Source of the DNA: Lepidonotus clava
Lineage: Eukaryota > Annelida > Polychaeta > Phyllodocida > Polynoidae
DNA: 64,000 nucleotides
Assembly: GCA_936440205.1 (NCBI GenBank)
Contig: OW387145.1
Location: forward strand, 25,051,075-25,115,074
Reading direction: 5' to 3'
The position numbers and the translations under genes were made by a program. Each line of letters opens with the position of its first letter. The stretch's first letter is position 1. The notes beneath the pieces were generated by a model. The model was given only the letters and a program-made list of their open reading frames with translations, made no database searches and was not told where the DNA came from. Below are positions 45,601 through 57,480 of the stretch, in pieces.

Positions 45601-47997
45601 CGCGGTCACCATGGGGTTTTTGTCCCCGTGACAGGTCGACTGGTTGGAGCCTGGTATGCTGGTCGTGTTGCCTGTAATAGGCTGTAGTTAGGGGCCCTCA
45701 TGGTGTAGCCCCAGGCTCCTCCAGGGTTGGACAGGACAGGGACCTCCCCCTGCGTCCCCACCCTGAGGCCACCACGTAGGTGCCTGCCTGTAATACGCCT
45801 GAAATAATGATGTAATGACGTAATGGTGACGGATGCTCTGACGTCCAAATTGATATGTAATATTTTAGTAATGACTCAGGCAGGCAGTTCAACCTCCCTG
45901 GTTGGTCATGTAGGGCAGGTTGGTTAAGGCTGATTTTATTTGAGTGAGGCATTTTCAATAGAAGATCAAACCATGAGGTCACAGAGTGCAGTGGTTCACT
46001 CAGGCTAAAGTGGAGTTCAGGGTGACAGCTGAATAGAGGTGTGAGCTGGTGACAGTTAGTGCTGAGTTGGGAATGTTTTAACACGTATTTGGACAGGGCG
46101 TTACTTGGCTGTCACTGTGTTTATAAATTTACACGACAACTTACAGATGTACTCAAAACGTTGCAGGGATTGTTGGTCAGCAGTTTAAACTTGCTTCAGA
46201 AAATGTGGTTTCAAAACGTTTCTAAAAACAGTCACATAATTATCTTGAGTGTTTTGTTCAAATTAACTTGTAAACATAGGATTTAGTGATTCACCAGCAC
46301 CAGTTGTCTCAATTGCAGCTTTTTCTCTAAATTGATGGTATTACTATATTGATTTGAACTTAACAACAGTAAATAATTGCTCTTGAAAGAGCGCACTTCA
46401 ATGGTGACAACTTGACCTGTGAGTCCACCAATTAGCCACCTACATTCTAAAGACTTGACATTAGTGTAGTTATTTGAGTCATTAGTAACCATGTTAGACA
46501 CGAAAAACGTGGCCATATAATGCCGCAAGGTATGTAGAGCCTCCAGGGCAACGGGCCTGCTGACAGGAGGCGGATGAACGTCTTGACCTTCGCCTCCTCC
46601 TGACTTTTACATATGTACAACATAAATTTGATCTTCTAGGACGTTGGTTGAATATGCATGTATGTCAGTAAACTCTTGAACTGGATAATGAAATACTAAT
46701 GCACTCATAAAAGTGGGAATAGATGAGATTATCTGGTTTATTTACGAGCTGCAAATTGACAAAATAATATGTTTGCAGGAACAGAAAACTTTAATGCAGA
46801 TATGATATTATACCGGTAGTGCATAGTCACATCCATGGATCCCACAGAGAAATACTCCTCCTTACACTTCGCAAAGAAGTAACTATTATGATATATGCAC
46901 AATACTCCCAGTGTTTTAAGGGTGGTGATATTATAGAAAGAGATGGGGTACAGTGGTAAGTCTACCAGTCCGCCCTGGAGTAGCCGAGGAGGCACACTTA
47001 GACCGCTGATGATGAATCTGTTGGTAGATCGGGAGGTTGACCCTGGGTGAACCAGCCCCGCCCCGGGAGGCGTCGCTGCCGCCTGGAGGCCACTGCTCCC
47101 ACACCCTGGAGGATTTTCTTCTGTCAGTTCCTTCTCTCTGGAGCCAAGGTCTAAAGGAAACAGAGCGTTCAAGGGCTACCCACATGACTTGCTTAAGCCC
47201 GTCCGAGATGGGTAAAACACTCAGATATGCAACCGATTTTATCGCTCGGTCACGCGAGGGATTCTTTACTGTGGCCATATCGGCATGGAGATAAAGAAAA
47301 CCAAAGGTAAAAAAGGCGATGAGAAGATCTTTTTTCGGTCGGTCTGTAGAAGTTGTACAAAGTATTTTGTCTCTGTGATTCCCTCCTCAGTTAAAATCGT
47401 TAATCTATTAGAAGTCGGTTTCAGCTGGGTTTCTTTTAATTCTATGGGTTTTTTTTTATTGGGGCTCAACCAGCATGGCAGATGAACATCTTCACATAGA
47501 CACGGTCATAGGAAGAAGATTTAATGTTTTATCAAAGCACCTTTCCCAAAGTCTCGATCAAGTCTGCTTCAACCTGCCTCCAGCAGTTCTTTCAAAATCG
47601 AAAAAAACAGGAAAGGGTTCCAACGAATCTTAAAGCGTTGCAGCTTCAGAAACTAAGGCCTTCAAGCCTTCTCCTAAGAATTGTTGATTGAATTTCAATT
47701 GTTTATTCTGATTTTCCCTGCCGTCAGCTCTCTCTCTGGACAGACATCCTGTGTTTAGCCCACTGGTGACACCTTGCCCGACGTCTGCACAGTGTCAAGG
47801 AGCTTCTCCAGTAATCGTCGGACGTGCACTTCCGGGTCAAAGTTCATCCATCAGGTGTCAGGGGTGAAAGGTCATGAAAGCAAGACCGATGTGGTGCTGA
47901 TAAGACAAGAGTATAGACTTATCGGACTGTTTCTTGGAGTGGCTATGGCCGGCGGCTGGTCGGGGAAGGTGTCCGGTGGTCTAACCCTGATAGGTCT
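45601..47997. other. Mixed intergenic stretch with GC patches
   Basis: GC-rich patches lie at 45600-45850, 46530-46610 (CAGGAGGCGGATG with nearby inverse CGCCTCCTCCTG) and 46940-47120. Open frames on both strands of 94-144 codons have no recognisable domains. No GAGCWGCTC site. Confidence 0.35.
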
Positions 47998-48090
47998 GCA
48001 CCTGGTGAGTGCCCGGGGTGCACAGGTTTGTGGTGATAGCCCGGAGTGCACCTGGTGACTGACAGGGGTGCACCTGGTGCAGACAATGCA
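47998..48090 (+). promoter_or_regulatory. Triple GCACCTGGTG E-box cluster
   Basis: GCACCTGGTG occurs exactly at 47998-48007, 48048-48057 and 48070-48079, embedded in larger GGGGTGCACCTGGTGACTG repeats, with a related GTGCACAGGT near 48019. CACCTG is the E-box bound by Snail/Scratch, ZEB and some E-proteins. It may be a small tandem duplication that created a homotypic site cluster. Confidence 0.5.
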
Positions 48091-50220
48091 CGAGATGGGT
48101 AATTTGGTAAGTTTCAGGGGGAAATAAGGAAGAGTAAAAAAAATCAAAATGATAAAATCCATATTTTGTAAGGTGTGGGAGACTGATATAGGATATAATT
48201 ATAAGCACCGAATTCCTCTGTTGATTTCTTTTAATCTTAGAAAATAACCAATTGTTATAAGAACGTTTGAAGTACTGAGTTATGATATTAACAAGATCCT
48301 ATTTACTTGAGCCAGTAGGATCTATGTAGTCTTATGGCTCCACACTATAAGGATAAACCCATCATCTGCAACTATGCTATGTCTCCTTTGAGCAGTTCTG
48401 TAATGATTGTATGTTTGTTATCTCATCTGTACTATCTGCACAGACTGCGAACCATTTTGGGGACGATGTAATGTTATATAAATGTAATAATTAGGTCAAC
48501 CGATTGTGACTTTTGGCTGAATATGGCTTTGTGAAAAAACAAAGATGCACACCATAATTATTTCATGAATATTCCTAGGGTGATAGACAGACAGTCAAGT
48601 AGACACCAAATGACAAACTGTTTGTACAAAATGAAGGCAGTCCCAGAGGGCATACAGCAGATAACGAAGCACTGCACAAATATTATACCAGAGCACACTG
48701 CAAAGGCCCCTGGCAGAGTCTGCCTCCACTGAAGGGAAAATGAAAAACAAATATGTGTTCTGGAGAGCCCAACTTATTCCCATAAGACCCCCTACATGGG
48801 AGGCCCGAGGATCAAAATCAATTATGCCCTCCAGTGTATAAGTATGTCTGCCGGTGGCGTCTGTGATAAACAATAGCCAATGTTTCTATAGGTGATAAGG
48901 CAGGGTTCCCACACTCTCCAGGCCTCCTTCAGTTAGTATCTATTCAGTCAGGCCATGCACAAGTCCTTGTTCACCGCATGTAACTGTCTAGCTCGACACG
49001 CTCCCCAACGGACATTATCTGACCTGGCCCTCCTTTGTCATCCCTCCGATAAACAGAGTGTCATCTCCTTGTGCTTGATTTACTGGTACAGGTCTCGTCA
49101 GTCCGATAACAATGAGACTTAATGGGGATGAAAAACGACCAGAAAGTGCCGGTGGTGCTGTGTGGTTTGGGAGAGGAGTGTTTGCGCAGTTCTACCACAA
49201 GATCCGTTTTAGGACCCCTCAGAAAGTTGGTTACTTCTTCTTGAAGGTCCTTCTGGGGCATTTGTAGACAAGGATCTATTGTAAAGACCTGGTTGGCTAC
49301 AGATATTGCACTACTTGGGTGTAGACAAGGCCACTCACGTATGGGAATGGCTACATATGGAAGGTGGTATGATGTGTGGAGAAACACGTAGGCCTGCGCC
49401 GACTTGGACGTTTAACTGAGTCTAGAGTACTTGTTTTTATACAACCTGTTTGTCAAGGAATATCTTTCGTCTCCGTGTAGACTTGTTTGTTATACATTTT
49501 TTGAGGCCTGTAGTCAATTCAATTGTTTCATTGGAGTTTATATCGTGAAGAAATAAACCAGTTACTCTATTGTGTCTACGTGAATACATAATTTTGACCA
49601 ATCAAATGTGTCTATAAATTACAACAAAATATTATTAATTGTTATGAATACTCAGTTCAAGGTACAGCATCAAGTACTGTAATAATTTTTCCTTTTGGGA
49701 AAAGGATAATTCCATAACCCCCTGGAGAAGACCAGAGTCCAACCACGTATCAACCTTTCTGTAAGATACTAAGAAAAGTTACAAACTTTGACAGCTTTGA
49801 TTGCATGGCAACTAAGTCAGTCCCAAACGCTAAAACACAAAGTTTATCCATGTTTATCAGATTACCATATCAGAAATCCTTCAATCAGCAGGCCCCGTTA
49901 AAGGGGAACCCCCTGAGTGGATCTCTTGACCGCGGATCAACTTCAATTCACCACCCGCTTTCATATGGAGTCTCTTTTTCCCTATAGCATTAATCTGATG
50001 ATGAAAGCAAATTGGATAGATTCATGATTCTATCTATGAACAAGCTGCCATGCAGGCCTACAAAGCTTACTGCTGGGAACCTTGGTAGAGAATGACAGCT
50101 TCATCATAGGCAAAACTCAGGCAGCAGCCCACACAGTGTACACGGAACCTCCCCTGAAGATTTATGATTTCCCCCTATCTATAATGGAAACTTGACAGAT
50201 TTGGATCTGGCTGATCTGTG
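48091..50220. other. AT-rich intergenic stretch
   Basis: ATTGCATGGCAAC near 49800-49812 resembles an RFX site with a shortened spacer. Otherwise no supported features. Confidence 0.45.
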
Positions 50221-50345
50221 CAGTGAACCGTGCAGCATGTTTGGCGTGTATGTGAGCAGCTCATGACGGCGCGCGACCTCTGGTGTCGTCTGGGGTAATT
50301 AATCAGCCTTCCTACATACCAGGAGTGGCCGCCAGGGGACGTAGA
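50221..50345. promoter_or_regulatory. Island with GAGCAGCTC, CTCF-like and TAATTAATC sites
   Basis: GAGCAGCTC at 50254-50262, a minus-oriented CTCF-like core GCGACCTCTGGTGT at 50273-50286 (12 of 14), GGTAATTAATCAGCC at about 50295, and a weaker plus-oriented CCGCCAGGGGACGT at 50329-50342 (11 of 14). It is the one place where palindrome, homeodomain and CTCF-like words all fall within 100 bp. Confidence 0.45.
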
Positions 50346-50594
50346 TCAGTCTTGTCAGCGCTGACATATGCATGGTTTATACTCTCTACACCTTTCACCC
50401 TCAGGTTTATGGTGAACTTTTTCATGTGAACTACCACCTATTGCAAGAAAGGCGGTTTTCAAAAGAATTCATTTTGGGAAATGGGTAGTCCAAAACAACA
50501 TTCATATGAACAAGTTTTGTATTGGTTATTTCCTCTTATTTTATGTATCTTTTTTTATATTCATAATAAACTTACAATGCTTTAGTATGTTTAT

Positions 50595-51600
50595 TGTGAC
50601 GTTCCTCGGTAGTTCGGGGTTTCCGATTTCTACAGCAGAGGGACGTGGGAATTGTTTCGGATCTCGGACGGACGAAGAATCCGGGCAAGAAACCGAGATG
50701 TGATATTTTGAGTCTTGCCTCGCGCACGAGGGGGGTTGAGCGGGTCGATCGGGAATCGGCCCTCGTCGACGGGCGGAGGACTGCGGGGGAAGGAAAATAT
50801 GGTAGGGGTAGGGGGAAACCGTTTCTTATCTATCTGCGATGCCGGTGTTCTTTCCTACGGACGGTCCACCCTCGGTCTCGATCCGCGGGGATGTCGGGCC
50901 GACGGTCGCCTATTGTTTGGTAGCGTGGGGCCGAGCCGGTCGCGCCGTCGTTCCTACGGATCCTGGGTTTCCGTCCCTAATTCCGGGCCCTCGTGCCATT
51001 CCGGGCCTGCGTTTCCGGGACTCCATCCGGGCCAGTTTCGGGCCTTCGTGCCCTGTTTCGGTCCTTCGGGCCTTCAGGCCCCTGTCCTAAGTTTTCGCCT
51101 AATTCCCTCGAACTTCTACTATTTCACTTAAACTTCTAGTTAATTAACTCGTATCGGCTCATCTCATCGGTTACCAAAGGAAGAAGACACGTGTTGACAC
51201 AAGGAGAACTGTAAAGGAACTCATTTATTCGGGCCTCACCGCCCCTTTTTATAGTCTAGTGGTCAGCCCTGATTGGCTATCTTTGATCACGTGGTTACAA
51301 TTGACGTCACTTCCGGTTTACATTATCACTTCCGGTTTACATATTTTCTCGGGACTTTCGGGTCTCGGGCTTTTACACTTTCGGGCCTTTACATTTTCGG
51401 GCCTTTACATTTTCGGGCCTTTACATTTTCGGGCCTTTACATTTTCGGGCCTTTACATTTTCGGGCCTCTCGGGTTTTTCGGGCTTTTACACTTTCGGGC
51501 CTTTTTCGGGCCTTTTATAAAATATACTTTACTTTTGTCATATTACCTTACTTTTCTTATTTCGGTCTTTTACCTATCTGATGAATAGACATTCATCACA
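50595..51600. mobile_element. Solo LTR of an LTR retrotransposon
   Basis: A 1006-bp GC-rich block starts TGTGACGTTC and ends ATTCATCACA, so the tips are short inverted repeats of TG...CA type. It is bounded on both sides by a perfect 5-bp target duplication, TTTAT (50590-50594 and 51601-51605). This is the structure of a lone LTR left after recombination between the two LTRs of one insertion. No internal region is present. A 16-bp minisatellite lies in its second half and a TATA-like TTTTTATAG word near 51246. The 5-bp duplication fits Ty3/gypsy or BEL kin; the clade is unresolved. The intact duplication and tips suggest a fairly recent fossil. Open frames inside it reflect its composition. 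Confidence 0.8.
51381..51476 (+). repeat. 16-bp minisatellite inside the solo LTR
   Basis: Six units of TCGGGCCTTTACATTT start at 51381, 51397, 51413, 51429, 51445 and 51461, with looser TTTTCGGGC units on either side to about 51515. Near-identical units show recent expansion and probably vary between copies of the LTR family. Confidence 0.9.
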
Positions 51601-51605
51601 TTTAT

Positions 51606-52295
51606 CATAATTGTGTTTTTTACATCCCCAGTAATGGCTAGCAAAAAAGAGAAACCATAATGCAATCAAACTTCGCAGCGCAGAGCTTCGGTGAGAAGTA
51701 GGAATCATAATCATAGAAATGTGTATGAATGGAGTCACATATCCGCGGGAGCCGCTGTGATGAAACGCATAACAAACATTTCATCTAAATTCTGTAGATA
51801 CAACTAGCAGTTTAAAATGCAGTATGGTGATAAATGTCCCTTTACACCGTGCGACCTTCAGTCATCCCACTGTGTTTAAATAGTCCTAGGGCCAGCTGAA
51901 TTAGCTGGTCACGTGACCTTGAAGATGCAAGTCACCTCAACTAAGGATAAGGTATACATAGATCATGAAAGGTACACATGACAGCTAGTGGATGTGAGGG
52001 GCACGCCAGGGCAGGCTGTTGTGCTCGGCCTGACTGGCCTGGTCATGTCTTTACTGAAATAAATGGTGCAAGACCTGAACTGTCTGGGGAACTAGAAGGA
52101 AATTACAGTTATTGGAGATGCTAAGTGTACCCGGTCAGGACAGCATAGAACTTAATGGAGTGTCAACTTGAAGCCTGGGGGAATATAGGAAAATAACAGT
52201 GGTCTTGTTGGTGTTGAACAAGTGTTTTTCTAAAGCTAGTTGGACAGCCATCTTGATGAGAAATGTATGCTGGGTGTAGTATTCTTATGTCTTTG
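51606..52295. other. Intergenic stretch, nothing recognised
   Basis: AT-rich with a mild GC patch at 51880-52080; no supported features. Confidence 0.45.
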
Positions 52296-52309
52296 CAAGC
52301 AGGGGGCGC
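52296..52309 (+). promoter_or_regulatory. CTCF-like site, plus orientation
   Basis: CAAGCAGGGGGCGC matches 13 of 14 positions of CCAGCAGGGGGCGC. It is convergent with the minus-oriented site 427 bp downstream. Confidence 0.5.
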
Positions 52310-52722
52310 CATGCATAGATAGCATGCACCAAATACACCGAGTCGTAAATAGAATATAGGCCTAATTATCAGTTACAATGAATCTACACAATACACAAGG
52401 TACAAATACGTTGTTTGGAGTCAATTCTCAATATGGCATGGTATCATTTTGTGCATCTTAAAACGGACGGCATTACCCATAATTATACATATATAATACA
52501 GCCTAAACAGTGTGTGCTTCAAAATAAAAATTAATGCTGATTACAACTATAAGACTTCCTTTAAGTAACAAAAAGACATCTTAGCGTTATTTCTTACATT
52601 GCCTCTATATCCAATTATTTGGTGTAAGTTGGCTGACTGACCAAAAAGAGACCTTGGCCAATCCAAAATGATTCATTGGCCTGCCCGCGTCTGCACAGTT
52701 CGGCAAACACGACCAAGTGGTG
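52310..52722. other. AT-rich spacer between CTCF-like sites
   Basis: Nothing recognised apart from a TAGGCCTAATT word near 52357. Confidence 0.45.
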
Positions 52723-52736
52723 GCGCCCTCTACTTT
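52723..52736 (-). promoter_or_regulatory. CTCF-like site, minus orientation
   Basis: GCGCCCTCTACTTT is the reverse of AAAGTAGAGGGCGC, a common CTCF-core form (12 of 14 positions). A nearly identical core recurs at 63386-63399. Confidence 0.45.
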
Positions 52737-53340
52737 GCGCGTGCGCATGACAGCTGTCGCCAAAAGGGAGTGAATTGTGGGCAGGGGCTGTCAGTAGAGT
52801 TTGGTTCCTTGTCGCCGTTGCTGGGAGAGGAAGGTTTCCAAACAAACCTGCAATGGCACTCTTTTTTTCCCAACACTTCTCGGTCAAAATGTCTAGCAAG
52901 CAGAATTTGTCAAATAGAGAACCTGCCTTTTACGCATGTTTAACCTCCTGATAATTTGGGTGCATGAGTTATGAACCTCGTTGTTAGTTTAAGACTCCCT
53001 GACGCGTTGTGTGATCTTGCAAGAGTATCAAAAGTACATTATATAACAAAATAATATCATTCAACAATAGATATATCGGTACAAGGCCACAAAAAAACTT
53101 TTAAAGATGACACTTTAATGAAAACCGGTGAAAGTTATTGCCCATTGAGCTGCAATTGTATGTCATTATTCATCCTATTCTGATTAATTGATATTGCACT
53201 GTGTATGGGCACCTCTAAGATAATCCATCAAAGAGATGAAAATCCTCAAAAACCATTTGAATTTAACACGCTCAAATGCCATCTGATCCCATCCGTCTCC
53301 AATGATGTTCAGTTAACAACATTACCTCGGTAATAGAGAC
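52737..53340. other. Intergenic stretch, nothing recognised
   Basis: GC-rich until about 52830, AT-rich afterwards; no supported features. Confidence 0.45.
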
Positions 53341-53600
53341 AACCCGCACCTCCTTGGGCTCATCCAAGTCCCCACGAGCAACTCAGATTCCGGCTCTTTA
53401 ACGCGAATCCCAACACTTAATACAAAACCGGCAGAAAAATAAAAGTGGAGGCATTCTGGTTCCTGTGAGTCATCAATCAGCGGTTAATTGGCTCTTTTCT
53501 GGGAGGTCTGGCAAGGGGAGAGCAGCTCGGAGCTGCTCGCAGCCCTCGGGAAGAAGTGAAGAAAACCAATTAGAAGGGAGTTCTCTGCGAACGCTGACAG
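53341..53600. promoter_or_regulatory. Island with abutting GAGCWGCTC sites and homeodomain cores
   Basis: GAGCAACTC at 53376-53384 (one mismatch), CATCAATCAGCGG and GTTAATTGGC near 53472-53491, then GAGCAGCTC at 53520-53528 and GAGCTGCTC at 53530-53538. The last two start exactly 10 bp apart and are separated by a single G, forming a near-perfect 19-bp composite. Confidence 0.5.
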
Positions 53601-54487
53601 GTGGTAGGGGAACCGGGGACAGAGATTGGTGTGGTTTGGTCTGAGAATGTTAGCCTTTAACTTCAAGTATGCCTATGTAAAACTTTGCCATTCGTCTTTT
53701 ACCACTTTTGCAGATTTAAGGTCAACAAGGATGCTTACATAGGCCTAACATTATTCGGGATCAAAGTTGCTTTTGTATAGCATAACTGACTTCAGAGGAG
53801 GTATACTTAAAAACGCAAAAGAATACAAAATTGTATTTTATAACATAGTCAAAAGTGCAAGTGCGTACAGGTAACTTTAGTCAAATGTACTGTAATCAAC
53901 CCCTAAGATTTAATAGTGAGTGGGCCTACATTGTTTTTGGGATAAAGTTAAGCCCGTGACTATGTGTATCTCCAGCTTTACTTTTAGTTCACAGATACCG
54001 GGTATATCTATTCATAATTGTGTGAGACAGCTTTTCGTTTACAATTGGTAAAAAGACCCATGGTCATACCGAAAGTGTTCATACATTTTGATATGCTAAG
54101 AGATATTTAAACAAAGACCACAAGAAAAGCATAAGTATCACACAGAGAAATCTTTGAGGCAATGGAAACATTTTGAAGCTCCCTGCCTGATGTCGGAATC
54201 AACTATAGCCGTTCGTCGACAGACACCTCGCCGTAATCGTGTGATACGAAGGATCCGCCACTTTTATAATGGCGTGATTACCGCTCCCTGGTCGGCGCTT
54301 CCTCAGCCCAACCCTCCCCACACTTTCCAGTAGCCTTTAATTAAGTCTACCCAAAACGCGTTACCTACAGAAAGGAGGAGGCTGCTGTTCTATCGCATCC
54401 CAGAAAATTGATTTGCCTTCTCCTTTCAGTAAGCAGCCAGCGTCATCACTTCATTAGGTATTGATGGATGGCTTTTTGTTCTTTCAG
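53601..54487. other. AT-rich stretch, possible intron sequence
   Basis: Two pyrimidine-rich acceptor-like ends occur near 54428 (CTTCTCCTTTCAG) and 54487. Otherwise AT-rich background without features. Confidence 0.35.
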
Positions 54488-54551
54488 ACTCCAGCGGGGA
54501 AGTCCTCTTAGAAGGTGATACAATCGTTGGACGCCAGTACGATATCATATG
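54488..54551 (+). CDS. Candidate internal coding exon, function unknown
   Basis: A 64-bp segment is bounded by a strong acceptor (CTTTTTGTTCTTTCAG) and a strong donor (G then GTAAGTAGG). Exactly one frame is open; the other two stop within it. The open frame has two leading bases, twenty codons and two trailing bases, and reads as a natural-looking polypeptide with GEVLLEGDTIVGRQYD at its core. The amino-acid mix is balanced, not low-complexity. I do not recognise the family. No partner exon with matching phase is evident nearby; the 47-bp segment at 22250 would fit in phase but is far away. A pseudo-exon cannot be excluded. Confidence 0.28.
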
Positions 54552-56930
54552 GTAAGTAGGGTAGTTTTTGTTATAAGCTATACTATCAGATGGGCATGGA
54601 ATTTCAGCCACACTATGTATGACTATGGCAATAGACTAGGCATATTGTGATATTATCAATTGTACCTTAGCTTATCTAAACCAGATTCGTCGTCCATGTG
54701 TCATAAGTTTAAGAATATTGCTTAGGTTTATAAAATAATTGAAGCTTTGCTTCTGGGAATACTGTGCACACAGCATGTTTGAATAGAGGGAGATCATGAT
54801 CAGATTACCGATGTCAAATAAACATAATTTTATAAAAGATTATCCAAGGTGGAACTTTTGTCCTCAATGTCACTAGGGGTCATTATAGAGGGCTTAAAAA
54901 TACTGAGCGATATGATATTATTTTCCATACCTTAATGTACAAGAAACACGAAATGCACTCTTGCAGCTGACAAAATGAACACCTGCTTGTATGTAAGAGG
55001 ATGCAAATATAGAAGGATTTCAGGAGATGATACATGTACTTTCCTGTAAAAAGTGCTAGTCACCCTCGCCATTTATAACATACGCCCTACAATCGAGTCT
55101 GTGGCATCAACCTTTGGAGACCATACTCACAGTAAAGATAAACAAAGCATGCAACCAACGTTTTTTGAGTAACCTATCCCAGGTAAATTTTACTTAACCA
55201 CAGTCTTCAAAGTACCAAATATTGGATCAATCTATAATCAAAACCTCTGGTCGGAATTGAATTCCTTGACGTGCTCTGCACGCATGCGTTCTGCCTCCGG
55301 TTCCGCGTGACTGGGTCCGTTTTGTTGGCCGTCAGGGGGGATCAGTCGATACCTGTCAGGGGTAATCAGATCAACCGTCTCTTCAGGGTACTGAACTGAC
55401 GGGAAACACCCAATTAGACACCGTTTGAAGCTACTCCTGGCCAATCAGGATGAATAAGAATGGAAAAGTATAGGGTTGGCCGTGAAATCATGCTATAAAT
55501 GAGATAACCGATTTTCCGGAAAATATCGATTTTCAAGAGCCATCTTAAATGATAATTGTTATTATCATTTACAGAACATTAATTCTATTCAAAAGTATTG
55601 GGGGTCGTATTAATTGGTTATCAAATAGGCGTTACTGTTGAAGCAGAGCAGTGCAAATCCTTTTGTTAATCAACCTGCTAGTTGAGTACATTAATATTGC
55701 AACATTAATGATACAGACAGAATTCATAGCTATAGACACTAGAGACTTAATCAAACTTATAGATATGGCTTATTTATTGATATTACTGATGGGATAACTC
55801 TTATAATTGGCCTCTCTCATAGAGGAAATCAGATAGGATGGAGACACTGGGACCGACTGGCTGACTCGGCCGCTGGTCAAAGGGGGGCAGCTCTGGGTCC
55901 GGCCGGGGAATCGATGACCACCCAGGGGATTATCTTAATCCATTGTCCCCCTTTGGCAGATCAGCCAAATGATCTCCTAATACCCTTATCCCGGCCCCGG
56001 AAAGCAGAGATGCGTCCATCCGCTTAAGATTTCATTTCCTGATACGGTTAAAACGCCCTGCTCGGACCGAGTCGGTCGGCGTTCGGGGGATAATAGCTGG
56101 TTAACTGGAAAGGCTGGATCCTAAAGCCGGGAGACGGAAGGGGTGGACGATTTATGACTGACGGCCGAGACGCAGACAAAATCCTGGTGTTGTAGGAGGA
56201 GGGGAGTGACGCTAAAGACGCCGCTTAGAGACAAGAGAAATCGGAGCAGGAAGTAGTCGTTTCCGATGACACTAGATGTCGCTTTGGTTTACTTGACGTA
56301 GATGTCAAAAATGTTTCTTCTTGATTAGTCTTTTATCATAAAGTTGCCCTATACTTTTGCGATATAATCAAGCAAAGCTTGTATTCAGAAAGGTTATCAG
56401 ATATTCTAAGTGGGTATATGCAATTTATGATAAAACTTGGTATTTTCCAGATTATGATCATAATAAGCAACGAAGATGTATTACGTCTAGGGGCAAAGAT
56501 TCAATGAGATTTACTATTCTGGTCATAATCAATCTAAAACTGTAAAGTCGGGGCAAAAAAATCTCCCCGCTAAACTGGGACAGATAAAGAGTTCTTTATC
56601 AGGTGCACAATATATCGAGTGATAACATGTGTTCAAGGCATTAACCAATACACGTCAGTTTTTGTATTTTAATGAAATGCACATGCCATCTTCATACACC
56701 TAAAGACAAAACTGCATACACATAGGTTGATATGAAAATGGAGACCTATGGGGTTGAACATATCCAAGAATGATAAAAAAAACATCACCGGAGACACTGT
56801 AACACTGAGATTTTTTAGGATTTATTTTGAACATTTCAAAGTTGATCATTTTCAAATTGGCTTCGACGATTACATCGATTCTAATGTCTCCACATGGAAC
56901 ATATCTGTACACTTGCTGCGGATTCAGACG
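54552..56930. other. Intergenic or intronic stretch
   Basis: Mostly AT-rich with GC patches at 55250-55440 and 55840-56250. The latter has GGTCGGCGTTCGGGGG and GGCCGGGGAATCG words and could be a regulatory island without the palindrome. No supported gene. Confidence 0.4.
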
Positions 56931-57480
56931 GCAATTGCACATATTCAGTACAGCGATGGAATGCATCGAATCCAGCAGCTCAAACTGAGCAGGTTTGAGC
57001 TGCTCGTCTGGGATGAATCATGCTCCCAACATTCGCCTCAATCCCTTCTCCTTACTCTCAAGTATTATCATGAAGCGCCTTGGTGTCACCCGGGAGGGGA
57101 CCCTCTCATCCCCGGGTCCGGGGGCCTGGGATCCTGCTTTAGGGATTTAGAGAGGGGGAGGGGAAAAGGGGAGGGGGAGGGGTCCTCACTATATGTGACG
57201 TCTATACTACCGCCCCTTAAGGTATCCCTTTGCCATAGCTCAGATTTGGTTCCATTTACCCGAAGCAGTCATCATCATCAGTCTCTATCTCTCGGGTCGC
57301 TCCCCCTTTCACATCCCTCTTCCCAGAGCTGGGACAGAGCCATAGCTGTCCCGTCGCTCCCCCTCACCCAACTTAAGTACGTAAGTGTGCTGAAGAGGGA
57401 ATTGTTGCAGCAGCCAGAAGTGCTCATGGGGGGGGGGGGAGATTTGGGAGGGGATGAGCGTTTCTCACGTTTCACGTATG
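56931..57480. other. GC-rich region with GAGCTGCTC and a long featureless frame
   Basis: GAGCTGCTC lies at 56997-57005, 18 bp after CTGAGCAGG-type sequence. The plus-strand frame 56748-57497 is open for 249 codons, the longest in the window, but the translation switches from a mixed stretch to Ser/Pro/Gly/Leu-rich low-complexity with no domain. Twelve Gs occupy 57428-57439. I read it as a GC-rich island with a chance frame; an orphan single-exon gene is possible but unsupported. Confidence 0.3.

Noticed and set aside
50715-51131. Overlapping open frames of 83-138 codons at 50.6-51.1 kb
   Set aside because: They lie inside the solo LTR and result from its GC-rich composition; not a separate gene.
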